Source of the DNA: Cellvibrio sp. pealriver
Lineage (GTDB): Bacteria; Pseudomonadota; Gammaproteobacteria; Pseudomonadales; Cellvibrionaceae
Direction: 5' to 3'
NCBI RefSeq assembly: GCF_001183545.1
Contig: NZ_KQ236688.1
Coordinates: forward strand, 1,331,149-1,395,148
Length of the DNA stretch: 64,000 nt
The notes under the pieces were generated by a model, which saw only the letters and a program-made list of their open reading frames with translations, was not told the DNA's origin and searched no databases. Of this stretch, positions 19,635 to 27,887 are shown piece by piece (the first letter of the stretch is position 1; every line of letters begins with the position of its first letter). A program made the position numbers and the translations under genes.

Positions 19635-20288
19635 TTAATTAAATTCTGCAACCGCCTCGCGTGCTGCATCATTCATTGGACGCGCCACTAATCCGGTATT
19701 GGAAAGACTGACCTGAAATAAAGCACCGTCCCGCATAGGCAAGTAAGTGGCTGTACCGTAAACCGCATCAATTACGGGCACCCACTCCGGGTGAGAATTA
19801 AATAGTTTCCACAAATCAATGCCGTATAAGCTTTCGTTGACTGCATATGCTGTGCGTTTGGCTGTGGTTTCCTGCTCAATATCGTAATACCGCCCACTTA
19901 GGCGTTCGAGGCGGAATGCAGGCTTAATTCCAAAAGTGGCCAAATATCCTTTCCATTTAACAATACGTGCATCCAATTGCCACTGATCACCACGCAGTTC
20001 AACGCGTTGTTCCTTGCCATCTTTATCAGAGAGCACGGCAATAAAATGTTGATTTTCAATCTTGTCAAAGTTAATAGTCGCAACAACCTGTTCTTGCAGT
20101 ACTTGCTTGTAGCTGTAGACATCATATGCTGCCAATGCGACAAAAGTGGCGACGAGTAATAACGCCAACCCAAAAACGCCACGACAAAACCCTACAAACC
20201 AAGACTTTTGCCAAAGCACACTCACAGCTTTGTAAGCGATATAAAGTGCAATTAATCCAATCAAAAAAGTCAGCAAGGTAAAAATCAT
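19635..20288 (-). CDS. Conserved membrane protein of unknown function
   Basis: A 217-residue protein with two N-terminal membrane segments (about residues 2-20 and 33-53). A soluble domain of about 160 residues follows, containing ELRGDQWQLDARIVKWKGYLA and LERLSGRYYDIEQE. Pseudomonads carry similar proteins near nudC, sometimes labelled 'cation/multidrug efflux pump'. I see nothing in the sequence supporting a pump: it has too few membrane helices. It sits between nudC (49 bp) and sohB (57 bp) on one strand, probably one transcript. Confidence 0.65.
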   Translation of the reverse strand: MIFTLLTFLIGLIALYIAYKAVSVLWQKSWFVGFCRGVFGLALLLVATFVALAAYDVYSYKQVLQEQVVATINFDKIENQHFIAVLSDKDGKEQRVELRGDQWQLDARIVKWKGYLATFGIKPAFRLERLSGRYYDIEQETTAKRTAYAVNESLYGIDLWKLFNSHPEWVPVIDAVYGTATYLPMRDGALFQVSLSNTGLVARPMNDAAREAVAEFN

Positions 20289-20337
20289 AATGTCCTACCT
20301 GTTTTCAAGGTTGTTATTATTTATGTGAATCATTGCG

Positions 20338-21204
20338 TTATGTTGTGGAGGCGCGTTGAATGCGGGCGACATAATCAGCAATCAATTGTCCTGCTACACT
20401 AGCGCCTGCGGGTATCTGAGGCAACTGATCGTAACGGAACCATTTCGCATCCACAATTTCGGTTGGATCTATTTGAATCTCGCCTGCTTCATATTCAGCA
20501 AAAAAGCCCAGCATTAATTGGCTCGGAAACGGCCAAGGTTGGCTGCAAAAATAACGAACCTCGCCAACCTGTAAACCAACTTCTTCCAGAACCTCACGTC
20601 GGACACATTCCTCAACGCTCTCACCTGCTTCGACAAAACCGGCCAATGTTGAGTATACAATCCGCGTTGCACGTTTGTGGTGAGCGAGTAATATCTGTTC
20701 TCCACGCGTAACCAGCACGATCATACAGGGCGATATGCGGGGGTAAAAGCGCAGATTGCAAGCATGACAGACCTTTGCACGATCAATCGTATCTTCCTGT
20801 GTTGGTTTTCCACAACATCCACAAAAGCGATGATCATAAAACCATTGCGCAATTTGCAATGCACGTCCAGCCAATTGGAAGAAATCAGGAGACAGTAATT
20901 CCAGCTGGGAGCGCAACCCAAGCCATTGAAAACCAGTGGGTAAAGCGATGTTTGCCACCACCCTTACCCATAAGTCATCGCCATTCAGCACACCCAGATA
21001 ATGTTCGCTGATTATCGATTCAGAGAGCACTTCAAAAGAGCTTTGATCGACAATACACAGCATACTGTTGCTGTCGCATAATAATTGGGTACAGCGATAC
21101 TGTTCTGTTATCGCCACCAAAATAAAGCGCCGGTCACGGTGAGTAGCCGGCACCACTGATGAGGCATGAAACTCAAATGACGCGAGGGAAAAGCGGGAAG
21201 ACAT
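20338..21204 (-). CDS. nudC: NAD(H) pyrophosphatase / RNA deNADding enzyme NudC
   Basis: Nudix hydrolase of 288 residues that splits NADH to NMNH and AMP; E. coli NudC also removes 5'-NAD caps from RNA. Zinc ribbon cysteines are Cys128, Cys131, Cys146 and Cys149. The Nudix box runs from about 189 to 211 (GFVEAGES...REVLEEVG). The NudC-specific SQPWPFP is at 221-227. Its start lies two bases after the fimL stop, so translation is probably coupled. The fimL-nudC pairing is also present in Pseudomonas aeruginosa (recalled). Confidence 0.95.
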   Translation of the reverse strand: MSSRFSLASFEFHASSVVPATHRDRRFILVAITEQYRCTQLLCDSNSMLCIVDQSSFEVLSESIISEHYLGVLNGDDLWVRVVANIALPTGFQWLGLRSQLELLSPDFFQLAGRALQIAQWFYDHRFCGCCGKPTQEDTIDRAKVCHACNLRFYPRISPCMIVLVTRGEQILLAHHKRATRIVYSTLAGFVEAGESVEECVRREVLEEVGLQVGEVRYFCSQPWPFPSQLMLGFFAEYEAGEIQIDPTEIVDAKWFRYDQLPQIPAGASVAGQLIADYVARIQRASTT

Positions 21205-21206
21205 GT

Positions 21207-22910
21207 TTAGAGGTTATACCCAAGTGCCTGCAAACTTTCTTCTGCAATTTGCAACACAGCCGTGTCTGCGTTTTTATCCAGTTTGATGGCATCAAGATAA
21301 TATTCAAGGCTGATAACGGCATCTGCAAATGTTTCCAATAGATGTTGCACGGCCGGATGCTGTTCGGATGCCAGCAAATCTTCATCAACAAAACGCATAC
21401 AACCTGCCAACACATTAGCCGCACGCGATAGGCCTAACAAAAACATACCACCGCGCACTGAATCCAATATGCCGGGAATATTGCGGATATGACCTTTGTC
21501 GTAATTAGATTCGGCAAATGCGGTCAGTGCGCGTTTTACCATCGCCAGACCGGCTTCAGCCTCATCGATAACAATCTTTTCCGCTTCCGCAATTTGGTTA
21601 TTCGCCATGGCTGCATCGCGCGATAACGCATTGATCTGCGCAACTTTGTCGTCTGACAGGTTTGCGTTATTTAACCCTGCAATAGTGCTTTCTACATAGA
21701 GCAATGTATCAGCGACAACCAATAATTCATCAGGCGTTACCGGAGTATGATTGGCTTGCCATTGTGCAATTTTTTCAATCTCCAGTTTTAAGCTGTTACT
21801 TGGCGCAACCAAACCGACTATCGATAAAATATCGGCCACTTTTTTCAAGGTTTCCAACAGCTCGGGAGATTCGCTGAGCAACTCTGCCCCGCCTTGCGCT
21901 GCACGCTCAAGAATATTTTTTGTGCTGTGTAACTCGTCTGTTAACACCGCAACCATAGAACTAATCGTGTTGGCACTGGGACCATTGAGAAATTCCATTT
22001 CCCGCGCGAGCTCTGCCTCGGTGTAGGATAATGGTTGAACACCGTAGGCATTCAAAACTTGAATAGACTGTTGTTGTTCGGAATGGGAAAGCGCCAGTAA
22101 ATACAATAATTCTTTTTGTAGTCCAGGTTCCACTTCACGAGCCAGTACTGCACTGCCTTCAAATTGAAAACGTTTAATTTCACGCTCAATTGCACTGAAC
22201 AGCATTTTTCGGCTTTTACTGATACGCATATTTTTTTCAGCAATTGCACCAACAGTAGCACTGCTTAACCACCAAAAATTACTCAGCGGTTTTCCGGCAG
22301 AGGCCGATTCCAAACGCTGCAACGCACGAGTCATAATGCCCAAAGATGCTTTGGTTTGAACATTTTTTAAAACATTTAACAAACCAGTTTGGTACATGTG
22401 GCGCAAACGGCGCACCAACACCGCAAGGTCTTCTGGCTGCTGTGCACCAACAGCCAATTCACGGCTGGCTTTAATGTTGGGCAAATTATAAAAATAACTT
22501 TCGGGTAAAGGTGCCGCCTTACGAGCCATACGCAATTCATTGATATGGGGAATCAATAACATTGCCATGCTACGTGCAGTTTGTGTGCAATATTCCAGAT
22601 AGCGCGGCAGGATAAAAAAGCTTGCAGTCAACAGCTCTAACTTTGAATCCGTTTTATCATCATCACCCAGCGTAATATCGGTAATGTGAGTAACCAGCTC
22701 TTCTGCCAATAAATCAACGCCGCGCAATTGGATCAAACTGAGTATGCCTCGAATTTGCTTGATCCCATCGATACAATTTTGTAACAGCTCACCGTTATTG
22801 CGGTCTTGGGCAAATTGTTCGAGCCGGATAGCAGATTGCTCAATGGTTGCAACCAGCTCGTCCTGAACCATTTTGAGGGAAGCAAGATTTAACGTTTCGG
22901 TTGTGCTCAC
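21207..22910 (-). CDS. fimL: FimL-like type IV pilus / cAMP signalling scaffold
   Basis: A 567-residue, almost entirely helical cytoplasmic protein. Segments such as LRRLRHMYQTGLLNVLKN and LKKVADILSIVGLVAPSNSLKLEIEKI resemble FimL of Pseudomonas, itself related to the N-terminus of ChpA/PilL with degenerate Hpt-like domains that lack the phosphorylated histidine. In P. aeruginosa FimL acts at the cell pole and is needed for twitching and for adenylate cyclase CyaB activity. The start is GTG 22910 with a poor ribosome-binding site (GAGACAAACACT). Identification rests on overall pattern plus the nudC neighbour. Confidence 0.8.
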   Translation of the reverse strand: MSTTETLNLASLKMVQDELVATIEQSAIRLEQFAQDRNNGELLQNCIDGIKQIRGILSLIQLRGVDLLAEELVTHITDITLGDDDKTDSKLELLTASFFILPRYLEYCTQTARSMAMLLIPHINELRMARKAAPLPESYFYNLPNIKASRELAVGAQQPEDLAVLVRRLRHMYQTGLLNVLKNVQTKASLGIMTRALQRLESASAGKPLSNFWWLSSATVGAIAEKNMRISKSRKMLFSAIEREIKRFQFEGSAVLAREVEPGLQKELLYLLALSHSEQQQSIQVLNAYGVQPLSYTEAELAREMEFLNGPSANTISSMVAVLTDELHSTKNILERAAQGGAELLSESPELLETLKKVADILSIVGLVAPSNSLKLEIEKIAQWQANHTPVTPDELLVVADTLLYVESTIAGLNNANLSDDKVAQINALSRDAAMANNQIAEAEKIVIDEAEAGLAMVKRALTAFAESNYDKGHIRNIPGILDSVRGGMFLLGLSRAANVLAGCMRFVDEDLLASEQHPAVQHLLETFADAVISLEYYLDAIKLDKNADTAVLQIAEESLQALGYNL

Positions 22911-22934
22911 AGTGTTTGTCTCATATGGGTTAAC

Positions 22935-22955
22935 GCAAGCTTAAGCATGGCTTGC
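22935..22955. repeat. Inverted repeat between dnaQ and fimL
   Basis: GCAAGC at 22935-22940 and GCTTGC at 22950-22955 form a perfect 6-bp inverted repeat 25 bases ahead of the fimL start. There is no following T run, so it is more likely a leader hairpin or operator than a terminator. Confidence 0.35.
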
Positions 22956-23002
22956 ACAATCTGGGTAAGTCACATTGACTCTATACCATGTTTGGCTTTA
23001 TT

Positions 23003-23713
23003 TCATCGCAACCAGACACAATTATCGCCACTACTTTTGGCGATTGCGGCGAGTTTTTGTTCATGTGCGACCAGTTCCTCTTCATTCGCCAACACAACCG
23101 GTAAAGGTTTGCGGTCAGGAGCAAGACGCCGTATCTCATTTTGCCCTTCGGTACCATCTTCTTTTGATTGGTTGCCACCCAGTGAAAGCGCTGTTTGGCC
23201 TCCCGTCATCAATAAGTAAACATCAGCCAAGATTTCGGCATCGAGTAATGCGCCGTGCAGCTCTCGTTGGGAGTTATCAACACCGTAACGCTTACACAAT
23301 GCATCGAGGTTATTTTTCTGGCCCGGGTGCTTGGCTCTTGCCATCAAAAGCGTATCGACGACATGACAGCGATCAGTAATGCTGCCAAATCCCGGCCGCA
23401 GTAAATTGAGTTCGTAATTGATAAAGCCGATATCAAACGCGGCATTGTGAATAATCAATTCTGCATCGCCCACAAACTGCAAAAATTCATCTGCAATACG
23501 TGCAAACACGGGTTTATCTTCCAGCATTGCATTACTGATTCCATGCACCGCTTGCGCGCCTGCGTCTATTTCCCGTTCTGGATTTATATACTGATGATAG
23601 TGCCTACCCGTGAGACGGCGATTCATTAACTCAACGCAGCCGATTTCGATAATTCTGTGACCTTGGGATGTCTCAAGACCGGTAGTTTCAGTATCCAGAA
23701 CAATTTGACGCAT
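23003..23713 (-). CDS. dnaQ: DNA polymerase III epsilon subunit (proofreading exonuclease)
   Basis: 3'-5' exonuclease of the replicative polymerase, 236 residues. ExoI is VLDTETTG (Asp7, Glu9), ExoII is HNAAFDIGF, and ExoIII is HGALLDAEILADVYL, giving a complete DEDDh set. The C-terminus (QSKEDGTEGQNE...) has the flexible tail that contacts the polymerase alpha subunit. It follows the methyltransferase gene by 21 bp on the same strand. In Pseudomonas, rnhA lies between these two genes; here it is absent. Confidence 0.95.
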   Translation of the reverse strand: MRQIVLDTETTGLETSQGHRIIEIGCVELMNRRLTGRHYHQYINPEREIDAGAQAVHGISNAMLEDKPVFARIADEFLQFVGDAELIIHNAAFDIGFINYELNLLRPGFGSITDRCHVVDTLLMARAKHPGQKNNLDALCKRYGVDNSQRELHGALLDAEILADVYLLMTGGQTALSLGGNQSKEDGTEGQNEIRRLAPDRKPLPVVLANEEELVAHEQKLAAIAKSSGDNCVWLR

Positions 23714-23734
23714 AGGGTTTATACCTTTTATTTA

Positions 23735-24592
23735 TTAACGCAAAAGCCATGAACGCATGCCAATATTCGCACTGGGTGCTGGCCCGAGAATTCGGGTTAC
23801 TGCAAGCCCCCGCAGAGGGCGATAACGTTGCCACTTTGGTTTGATTGGCATGAGAGGAATATGATCTTTACGTGCAACCACCATATAAAATCCCCCCCAA
23901 GGCAAGTGCAGCCTTTTACCCCAGGGTTCAAGCCAATGCAAATGTTTGATGGCACGCTCTTGAGCCAAGGGGGGGCGAAAAAAGCCCCTGTAAATAGCAA
24001 TTGGCTCCATATCGACTAACTTAAGCCAATCCAGTAATCGCCCGAGGCGAAGATATTGGAATCGCCATCGTGGTTTTGATGTGACTATGCGAGCCAGACT
24101 TGCGCAAATTCCCCATAAACTAAAGGGGTTAAATCCAATGATAATGATGTGGCCACGCGGAATGATAGTTCGGCTAACCTCACGCAACAAATGATGTGGG
24201 CTTTGGCTGTAATCCAGACTGTGATGCAAAACAACAGCATCAATCGACTCGGATGCCAAGGGCAGATGGTTAAAATCAGCAAGTGCTCCCAGCTTTGAAT
24301 TTTCCTCTACGCGCGGGTGCAATATAAAGTGGTGTGAAATACGGCTTGATGCCGTCAAATTGAGTTTTCCACTAATACCCAACTGCAGCAAGTGATAGCC
24401 AAAAACACATTGTAGACCATCATCTACCGCCTCCTGCTCCTCTTTCAGCAACGCCTGCCCAAGAGGGGTTTCAAACCAGTGACTGAGATCCTCAACCGAC
24501 TCCCGCATAGGCAGAACACCAAAGCGCTTTCGCACGAGTGCTGCAATGCGAATCCACAAGCGATGTGGTGTTTTGACTAGCTTGCGATGCAT
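23735..24592 (-). CDS. Class I SAM-dependent methyltransferase
   Basis: A 285-residue protein with a central methyltransferase domain: LGALADFNHLPLASESIDAVVLHHSLDYSQSPHHLLREVSRTIIPRGHIIIIGFNPFSLWG. This matches the Methyltransf_11 pattern, in which an acidic residue is followed by the 'LPF...D.V' strand. The protein corresponds in position to the methyltransferase next to gloB in pseudomonads; its substrate is unknown. It is basic and has a long C-terminal tail after the fold. Divergent from gloB over 155 bp. Start ATG 24592 has GAGAAT upstream. Confidence 0.8.
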   Translation of the reverse strand: MHRKLVKTPHRLWIRIAALVRKRFGVLPMRESVEDLSHWFETPLGQALLKEEQEAVDDGLQCVFGYHLLQLGISGKLNLTASSRISHHFILHPRVEENSKLGALADFNHLPLASESIDAVVLHHSLDYSQSPHHLLREVSRTIIPRGHIIIIGFNPFSLWGICASLARIVTSKPRWRFQYLRLGRLLDWLKLVDMEPIAIYRGFFRPPLAQERAIKHLHWLEPWGKRLHLPWGGFYMVVARKDHIPLMPIKPKWQRYRPLRGLAVTRILGPAPSANIGMRSWLLR

Positions 24593-24747
24593 ATTCTCTT
24601 CATCCCAATGCAGAGCGTTGTTATAGGGTCAACACAATCTAACACATGCAGCCGTTACTAACCGCTGTCACGCAACGGCAAAGTGGCGCGGCTAATACGC
24701 ACTTTGACAGCGTAGAATAGCGTAAGTAAATAAAGAGGCCTGACCAA

Positions 24748-25542
24748 GTGACCACTATTACCCCGATACCTGCACTGGATAGCAATTACTTCTGGATAAT
24801 TCGCCCTGATGTAAATGACAGCACTGTGTATGTAGTCGATCCTGGTGATACTGCAGCCGTTATCCATTATTTGGATAAACATCAATTAGAGTTAGCAGGA
24901 ATATTGATTACTCATCGCCACCGCGATCATACCCAGGGTATCGCTGGGCTACTGGAATACAGGAATGTGCCTGTCTATGGCCCACAAGTGGAATCCATAC
25001 CTTGGGTTACCCACAGCCTATATGGAGGGGATCAAATTACACTCAAGGGTGTAGAGTTCACCGTACTCGCCGTTCCGGGGCACACCTGGGAACATATTGC
25101 CTACTTTGCTCACCGTGAAGAAACACCGCTTTTATTCTGTGGCGATGCGCTTTTTGCCGGCGGCTGCGGGCGAAGGTTTGATGGCACGGCTGACATTATG
25201 TGGGAATCACTCATGAAGCTGGCATCGCTTCCTGATAACACCCTTGTTTATTGTGCGCATGAATATACGGAGGCAAATCTCGAATTTGCTCTCGCGGTTG
25301 AGCCTGATAACAAAGAGCTGGAGCTGCGCCTGACAGAGGTTAAACATTTGCGGTTACAGCACGCAATAACACTTCCCTCGACTATTTCGGTGGAAAAACG
25401 AACAAATCCATTTTTGCGCTGTCAACAAACTGGCATCAAAAGCTTCGTAGAAAACAGGCTTGGACAGAAATGCTCGGCAGCGGCAGATGTCTTCGGGGGG
25501 CTTCGTTTAATCAAAGATTACTGGCCCAACCCGATCAAATAA
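24748..25542 (+). CDS. gloB: Hydroxyacylglutathione hydrolase (glyoxalase II)
   Basis: Hydrolyses S-D-lactoylglutathione to lactate and glutathione, the second step of methylglyoxal detoxification. This 264-residue metallo-beta-lactamase-fold protein has THRHRDH (His56, His58, Asp60, His61), VPGHTWEH, CGDALFAGGCGRRFDG and CAHEYTEANLEFA, which together supply the binuclear metal site and glutathione contacts. The C-terminal domain has the typical NPFLRC. The start is GTG 24748, with AGAGG about ten bases upstream. Divergent from the methyltransferase gene. Confidence 0.95.
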   Translation: MTTITPIPALDSNYFWIIRPDVNDSTVYVVDPGDTAAVIHYLDKHQLELAGILITHRHRDHTQGIAGLLEYRNVPVYGPQVESIPWVTHSLYGGDQITLKGVEFTVLAVPGHTWEHIAYFAHREETPLLFCGDALFAGGCGRRFDGTADIMWESLMKLASLPDNTLVYCAHEYTEANLEFALAVEPDNKELELRLTEVKHLRLQHAITLPSTISVEKRTNPFLRCQQTGIKSFVENRLGQKCSAAADVFGGLRLIKDYWPNPIK

Positions 25543-25611
25543 TAGACGAAACAAAAGCCCAATTAGCTCTCAATAGACCTGTGACGGGCTGCCCTTATTC
25601 CACATTAAGCA

Positions 25612-25640
25612 TTGACCCGATAGATAGCAGCACCTAAAAT
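25612..25640 (+). promoter_or_regulatory. Probable sigma-70 promoter of mltD
   Basis: TTGACC (25612-25617), a 17-base spacer, and TAAAAT (25635-25640). Transcription would begin near 25647, giving a leader of about 175 bases before the mltD ATG. Confidence 0.55.
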
Positions 25641-25674
25641 TCGAAATCCGCAGCCCCAGGGAGGGCCAAGGTAA

Positions 25675-25802
25675 TCACTAAATAGCCGCTATTTGTGATA
25701 AAAATAGGATGAAAATCCTAATTTATACGCTTAATCGCAGAATAAGAATGGCAAAAAATCAACTGCCTTTTTCATCTGGTAAGCAATCTGACCATGAAAA
25801 AG
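25675..25802 (+). promoter_or_regulatory. Three successive hairpins in the mltD leader
   Basis: First, a near-palindrome 25675-25698 with AAATAGC/GCTATTT at its core. Second, TAGGAT-GAAA-ATCCTA at 25705-25720, six perfect pairs with a GNRA-type tetraloop. Third, CTTTTTCAT (25767-25775) pairing with ATGAAAAAG (25794-25802), 20 bases before the start codon. No known riboswitch family is recognised; a role in translation or mRNA stability is inference. Confidence 0.45.
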
Positions 25803-25821
25803 CAATACTGAAAGTGACCCT

Positions 25822-27378
25822 ATGAAACCTCAAAACCGCTCCCTGCTGTTGCCCTTTTGTCTTTGTTTGTCGCTATTGCTCATGTTGGCCGGCTGTAGCA
25901 GCTTGAACAACCCTAAAGAGCCTGTTGCAGATGCCATACCTGCTGATGTCCAGCATGTAGAGCCGGAAGAAAGCCCCTTGGGAGCCAAACTACGCGAACA
26001 TACCGGCGATTACGGCAACCTGTGGGACGAGATTACAGACGGGTACAATTTCCCGGAAATCAGTGACGCAAAAGTCGATAAAAATCTTCGCTGGCTCTCC
26101 AATAACCAACGCTATCTCGATCGGGTAACGGAACAAAGCAAACCCTATCTTTATTATGTTGCCAACGAGCTGCGTGAAAATGGCCTTCCGATGGAGCTCG
26201 CATTGCTTCCGATTGTCGAGAGCGCCTACGACCCCTTCGCTTCCTCACCGAGCAAAGCCTTGGGTGTCTGGCAATTTATGCCTCACACAGGCCGGAATTT
26301 TGGACTCAAACAAAATCACTGGTATGACGGTCGCCGCGACATAGTCGCTTCTACCGACGCAGCCGTTCGCTACCTCAAACGTTTGAATACGATGTTTGAT
26401 GGTGATTGGTTATTGACTATTGCCGCTTACAACGCCGGAGAAGGAACTATCCGCCGTGCAATTCAACGCAATCGCAAACAGGGCAAAGGAACTGATTTTT
26501 GGTCGCTGCCCCTATCGCAACAGACCCAGTCATATGTTCCACAACTGTTAGCCTTGTCAAAAGTCATTGCGAATCCGGAAAAATATGACTTGGAACTGAC
26601 AGAAATTCCCAATAATCCCTATTTCACTACTGTCAACGTAAGCTCACCTATTGATCTAGCCCAAGCCGCGCGTATGGCAGATATCAACCCCAAAGATCTT
26701 CGCAATCTTAACGCGGGTTACAATAAATGGATCACTGATCCAACAGGTCCACATCAATTGCTGGTTCCGGTGGCTGATGCAGCGCAATTCACACTCAGTC
26801 TGGATAAATTACCCAAGATCACACCGATTCAGGTCGCTGGCGATTACAAAGTAAAGTCTGGCGATACACTGGGTGCTATTGCGAAACGTTTCGGAACCAG
26901 CGTTGCAGCAATCCAATCCGCTAACAATTTGAAAAATACCCAACTGAAAATTGGTCAGAGTTTGAGCATTCCTGGACAAGCCCCTATGGATTCCCCATAT
27001 GCAATCCAGGCTGAACAAGAAATTGCACAGCGTAAGCAAAAAAATACCGGCACTTATTACACTGTTGCATCAGGTGATAGCTTTTGGACAATTGCACGCA
27101 AGAATAAAACGACCGTCAATAATTTATTAAAATGGAATGAGTTGTCGGCAAATGCCAAATTAAAACCTGGGCAAAAATTACTAGTGCTCAACAAGACAAC
27201 CGAACAAAAAGACGGCAACAAAATTACTTATCAGATCAAAAGCGGCGATACGCTACATAAAATCGCAAACAAATTTGATGTATCCAAAAAAGACATTTTG
27301 AGCTGGAACAAAGTGAAAAATGAAAGCTACATTCATCCCGGGCAAGAGCTAACGATTTATTTGAGTGCAAAAAACTAA
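25822..27378 (+). CDS. mltD: Membrane-bound lytic murein transglycosylase D with three LysM domains
   Basis: Cleaves peptidoglycan glycan strands to 1,6-anhydromuropeptides. The 518-residue lipoprotein has lipobox LMLAGC (Cys25) after a hydrophobic signal peptide. The goose-type/SLT catalytic domain has Glu in PIVESAYDP, followed by LGVWQFMP and IAAYNAGEG. Three C-terminal LysM repeats bind peptidoglycan, each beginning with a SGD[ST] motif, at about residues 340-385, 410-455 and 470-515. E. coli MltD has two or three LysM. It lies downstream of gloB in the same order as in pseudomonads, but with its own promoter and a strong terminator. Confidence 0.95.
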   Translation: MKPQNRSLLLPFCLCLSLLLMLAGCSSLNNPKEPVADAIPADVQHVEPEESPLGAKLREHTGDYGNLWDEITDGYNFPEISDAKVDKNLRWLSNNQRYLDRVTEQSKPYLYYVANELRENGLPMELALLPIVESAYDPFASSPSKALGVWQFMPHTGRNFGLKQNHWYDGRRDIVASTDAAVRYLKRLNTMFDGDWLLTIAAYNAGEGTIRRAIQRNRKQGKGTDFWSLPLSQQTQSYVPQLLALSKVIANPEKYDLELTEIPNNPYFTTVNVSSPIDLAQAARMADINPKDLRNLNAGYNKWITDPTGPHQLLVPVADAAQFTLSLDKLPKITPIQVAGDYKVKSGDTLGAIAKRFGTSVAAIQSANNLKNTQLKIGQSLSIPGQAPMDSPYAIQAEQEIAQRKQKNTGTYYTVASGDSFWTIARKNKTTVNNLLKWNELSANAKLKPGQKLLVLNKTTEQKDGNKITYQIKSGDTLHKIANKFDVSKKDILSWNKVKNESYIHPGQELTIYLSAKN

Positions 27379-27410
27379 TTGTTTGGATAAAAAGCAAATA
27401 GTTAGAAAAT

Positions 27411-27443
27411 AAAAAAAGCCTGATGTTTAATCAGGCTTTTTTT
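27411..27443. terminator. Bidirectional intrinsic terminator after mltD
   Basis: Arms 27411-27424 and 27430-27443 pair perfectly (A7 GCCTGAT / ATCAGGC T7) around a 5-base loop. A-rich and T-rich flanks allow it to work on both strands. It ends mltD, and before the IS insertion it would have served convergent ttcA as well. Confidence 0.92.
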
Positions 27444-27447
27444 ATTT

Positions 27448-27450
27448 GGC
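27448..27450. repeat. Target-site duplication, left copy
   Basis: GGC directly abuts the left end of the IS3-family element and is repeated at 28742-28744 at the right end. A 3-bp duplication is normal for IS3-family insertion. Confidence 0.75.
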
Positions 27451-27476
27451 TGACTCGTCCTGAATAAAGTTGACAC
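27451..27476 (+). repeat. IS3 element left inverted repeat
   Basis: Starts TGACTCGTCCTGAA and ends AAGTTGACAC. Compared with the right end read inward, it differs at positions 3, 5, 6, 15 and 16 only. The terminal TG fits IS3-family ends. Confidence 0.85.
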
Positions 27477-27504
27477 TTTTCTACTCTCTACTGAGGAAAG
27501 TGTT

Positions 27505-27887
27505 ATGAATCCCGTTATTAAACGCACCCAGCGTGATTACTCTCTCGCCTTTAAATTGGCTCTTGTCGATCAAATCGAAAAAGGAGAGATGACTTATAAA
27601 CAAGCCCAGTCTCGCTACGGTATACAAGGCAGATCTACAGTCTTGTGCTGGCTGCGCAAGCATGGTCAACTGGATTGGTCATTAGGTTTACCAGCAAAAG
27701 GCCTCCTCATGTCCGATAATCCTCGCCCTCAAACGCCAGAACAGCGCATCAAAGAACTGGAACAGCAGCTCGCTCTAACCCAACAAAAGCGGATTTTTTC
27801 GAAGCGGTGGTTGATGTACTCAAGCGCGACTATGGAGTCAGTGTGGTAAAAAAGCCGCACGGAACATCATCCAAACGAAAACGTTAG
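27505..27887 (+). pseudogene. IS3-family transposase OrfA, frameshifted
   Basis: The frame begins at ATG 27505 with a helix-turn-helix region (YSLAFKLALVDQIEKGEMTYKQAQSRYGIQG) and a leucine-rich dimerisation segment (QRIKELEQQLALTQQ). As sequenced it then runs into a nonsense tail, ending at TAA 27847-27849. Adding one base in the run CAACAAAAG (27784-27789) restores the expected KADFFEAVVDVLKRDYGV and continues to TAG 27885-27887. The restored frame is also the one in which A AAA AAG is correctly phased for slippage into orfB. I therefore call this a one-base deletion, or a sequencing error. Confidence 0.75.
27848..27854 (+). other. Programmed -1 frameshift heptamer of the IS3 element
   Basis: A AAA AAG is phased so that the restored orfA frame reads AAA AAG. 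A -1 slip leads directly into the orfB frame (KKAARNIIQ...). This is the classic slippery site of IS3-family elements, used to make the OrfAB transposase. Confidence 0.75.
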
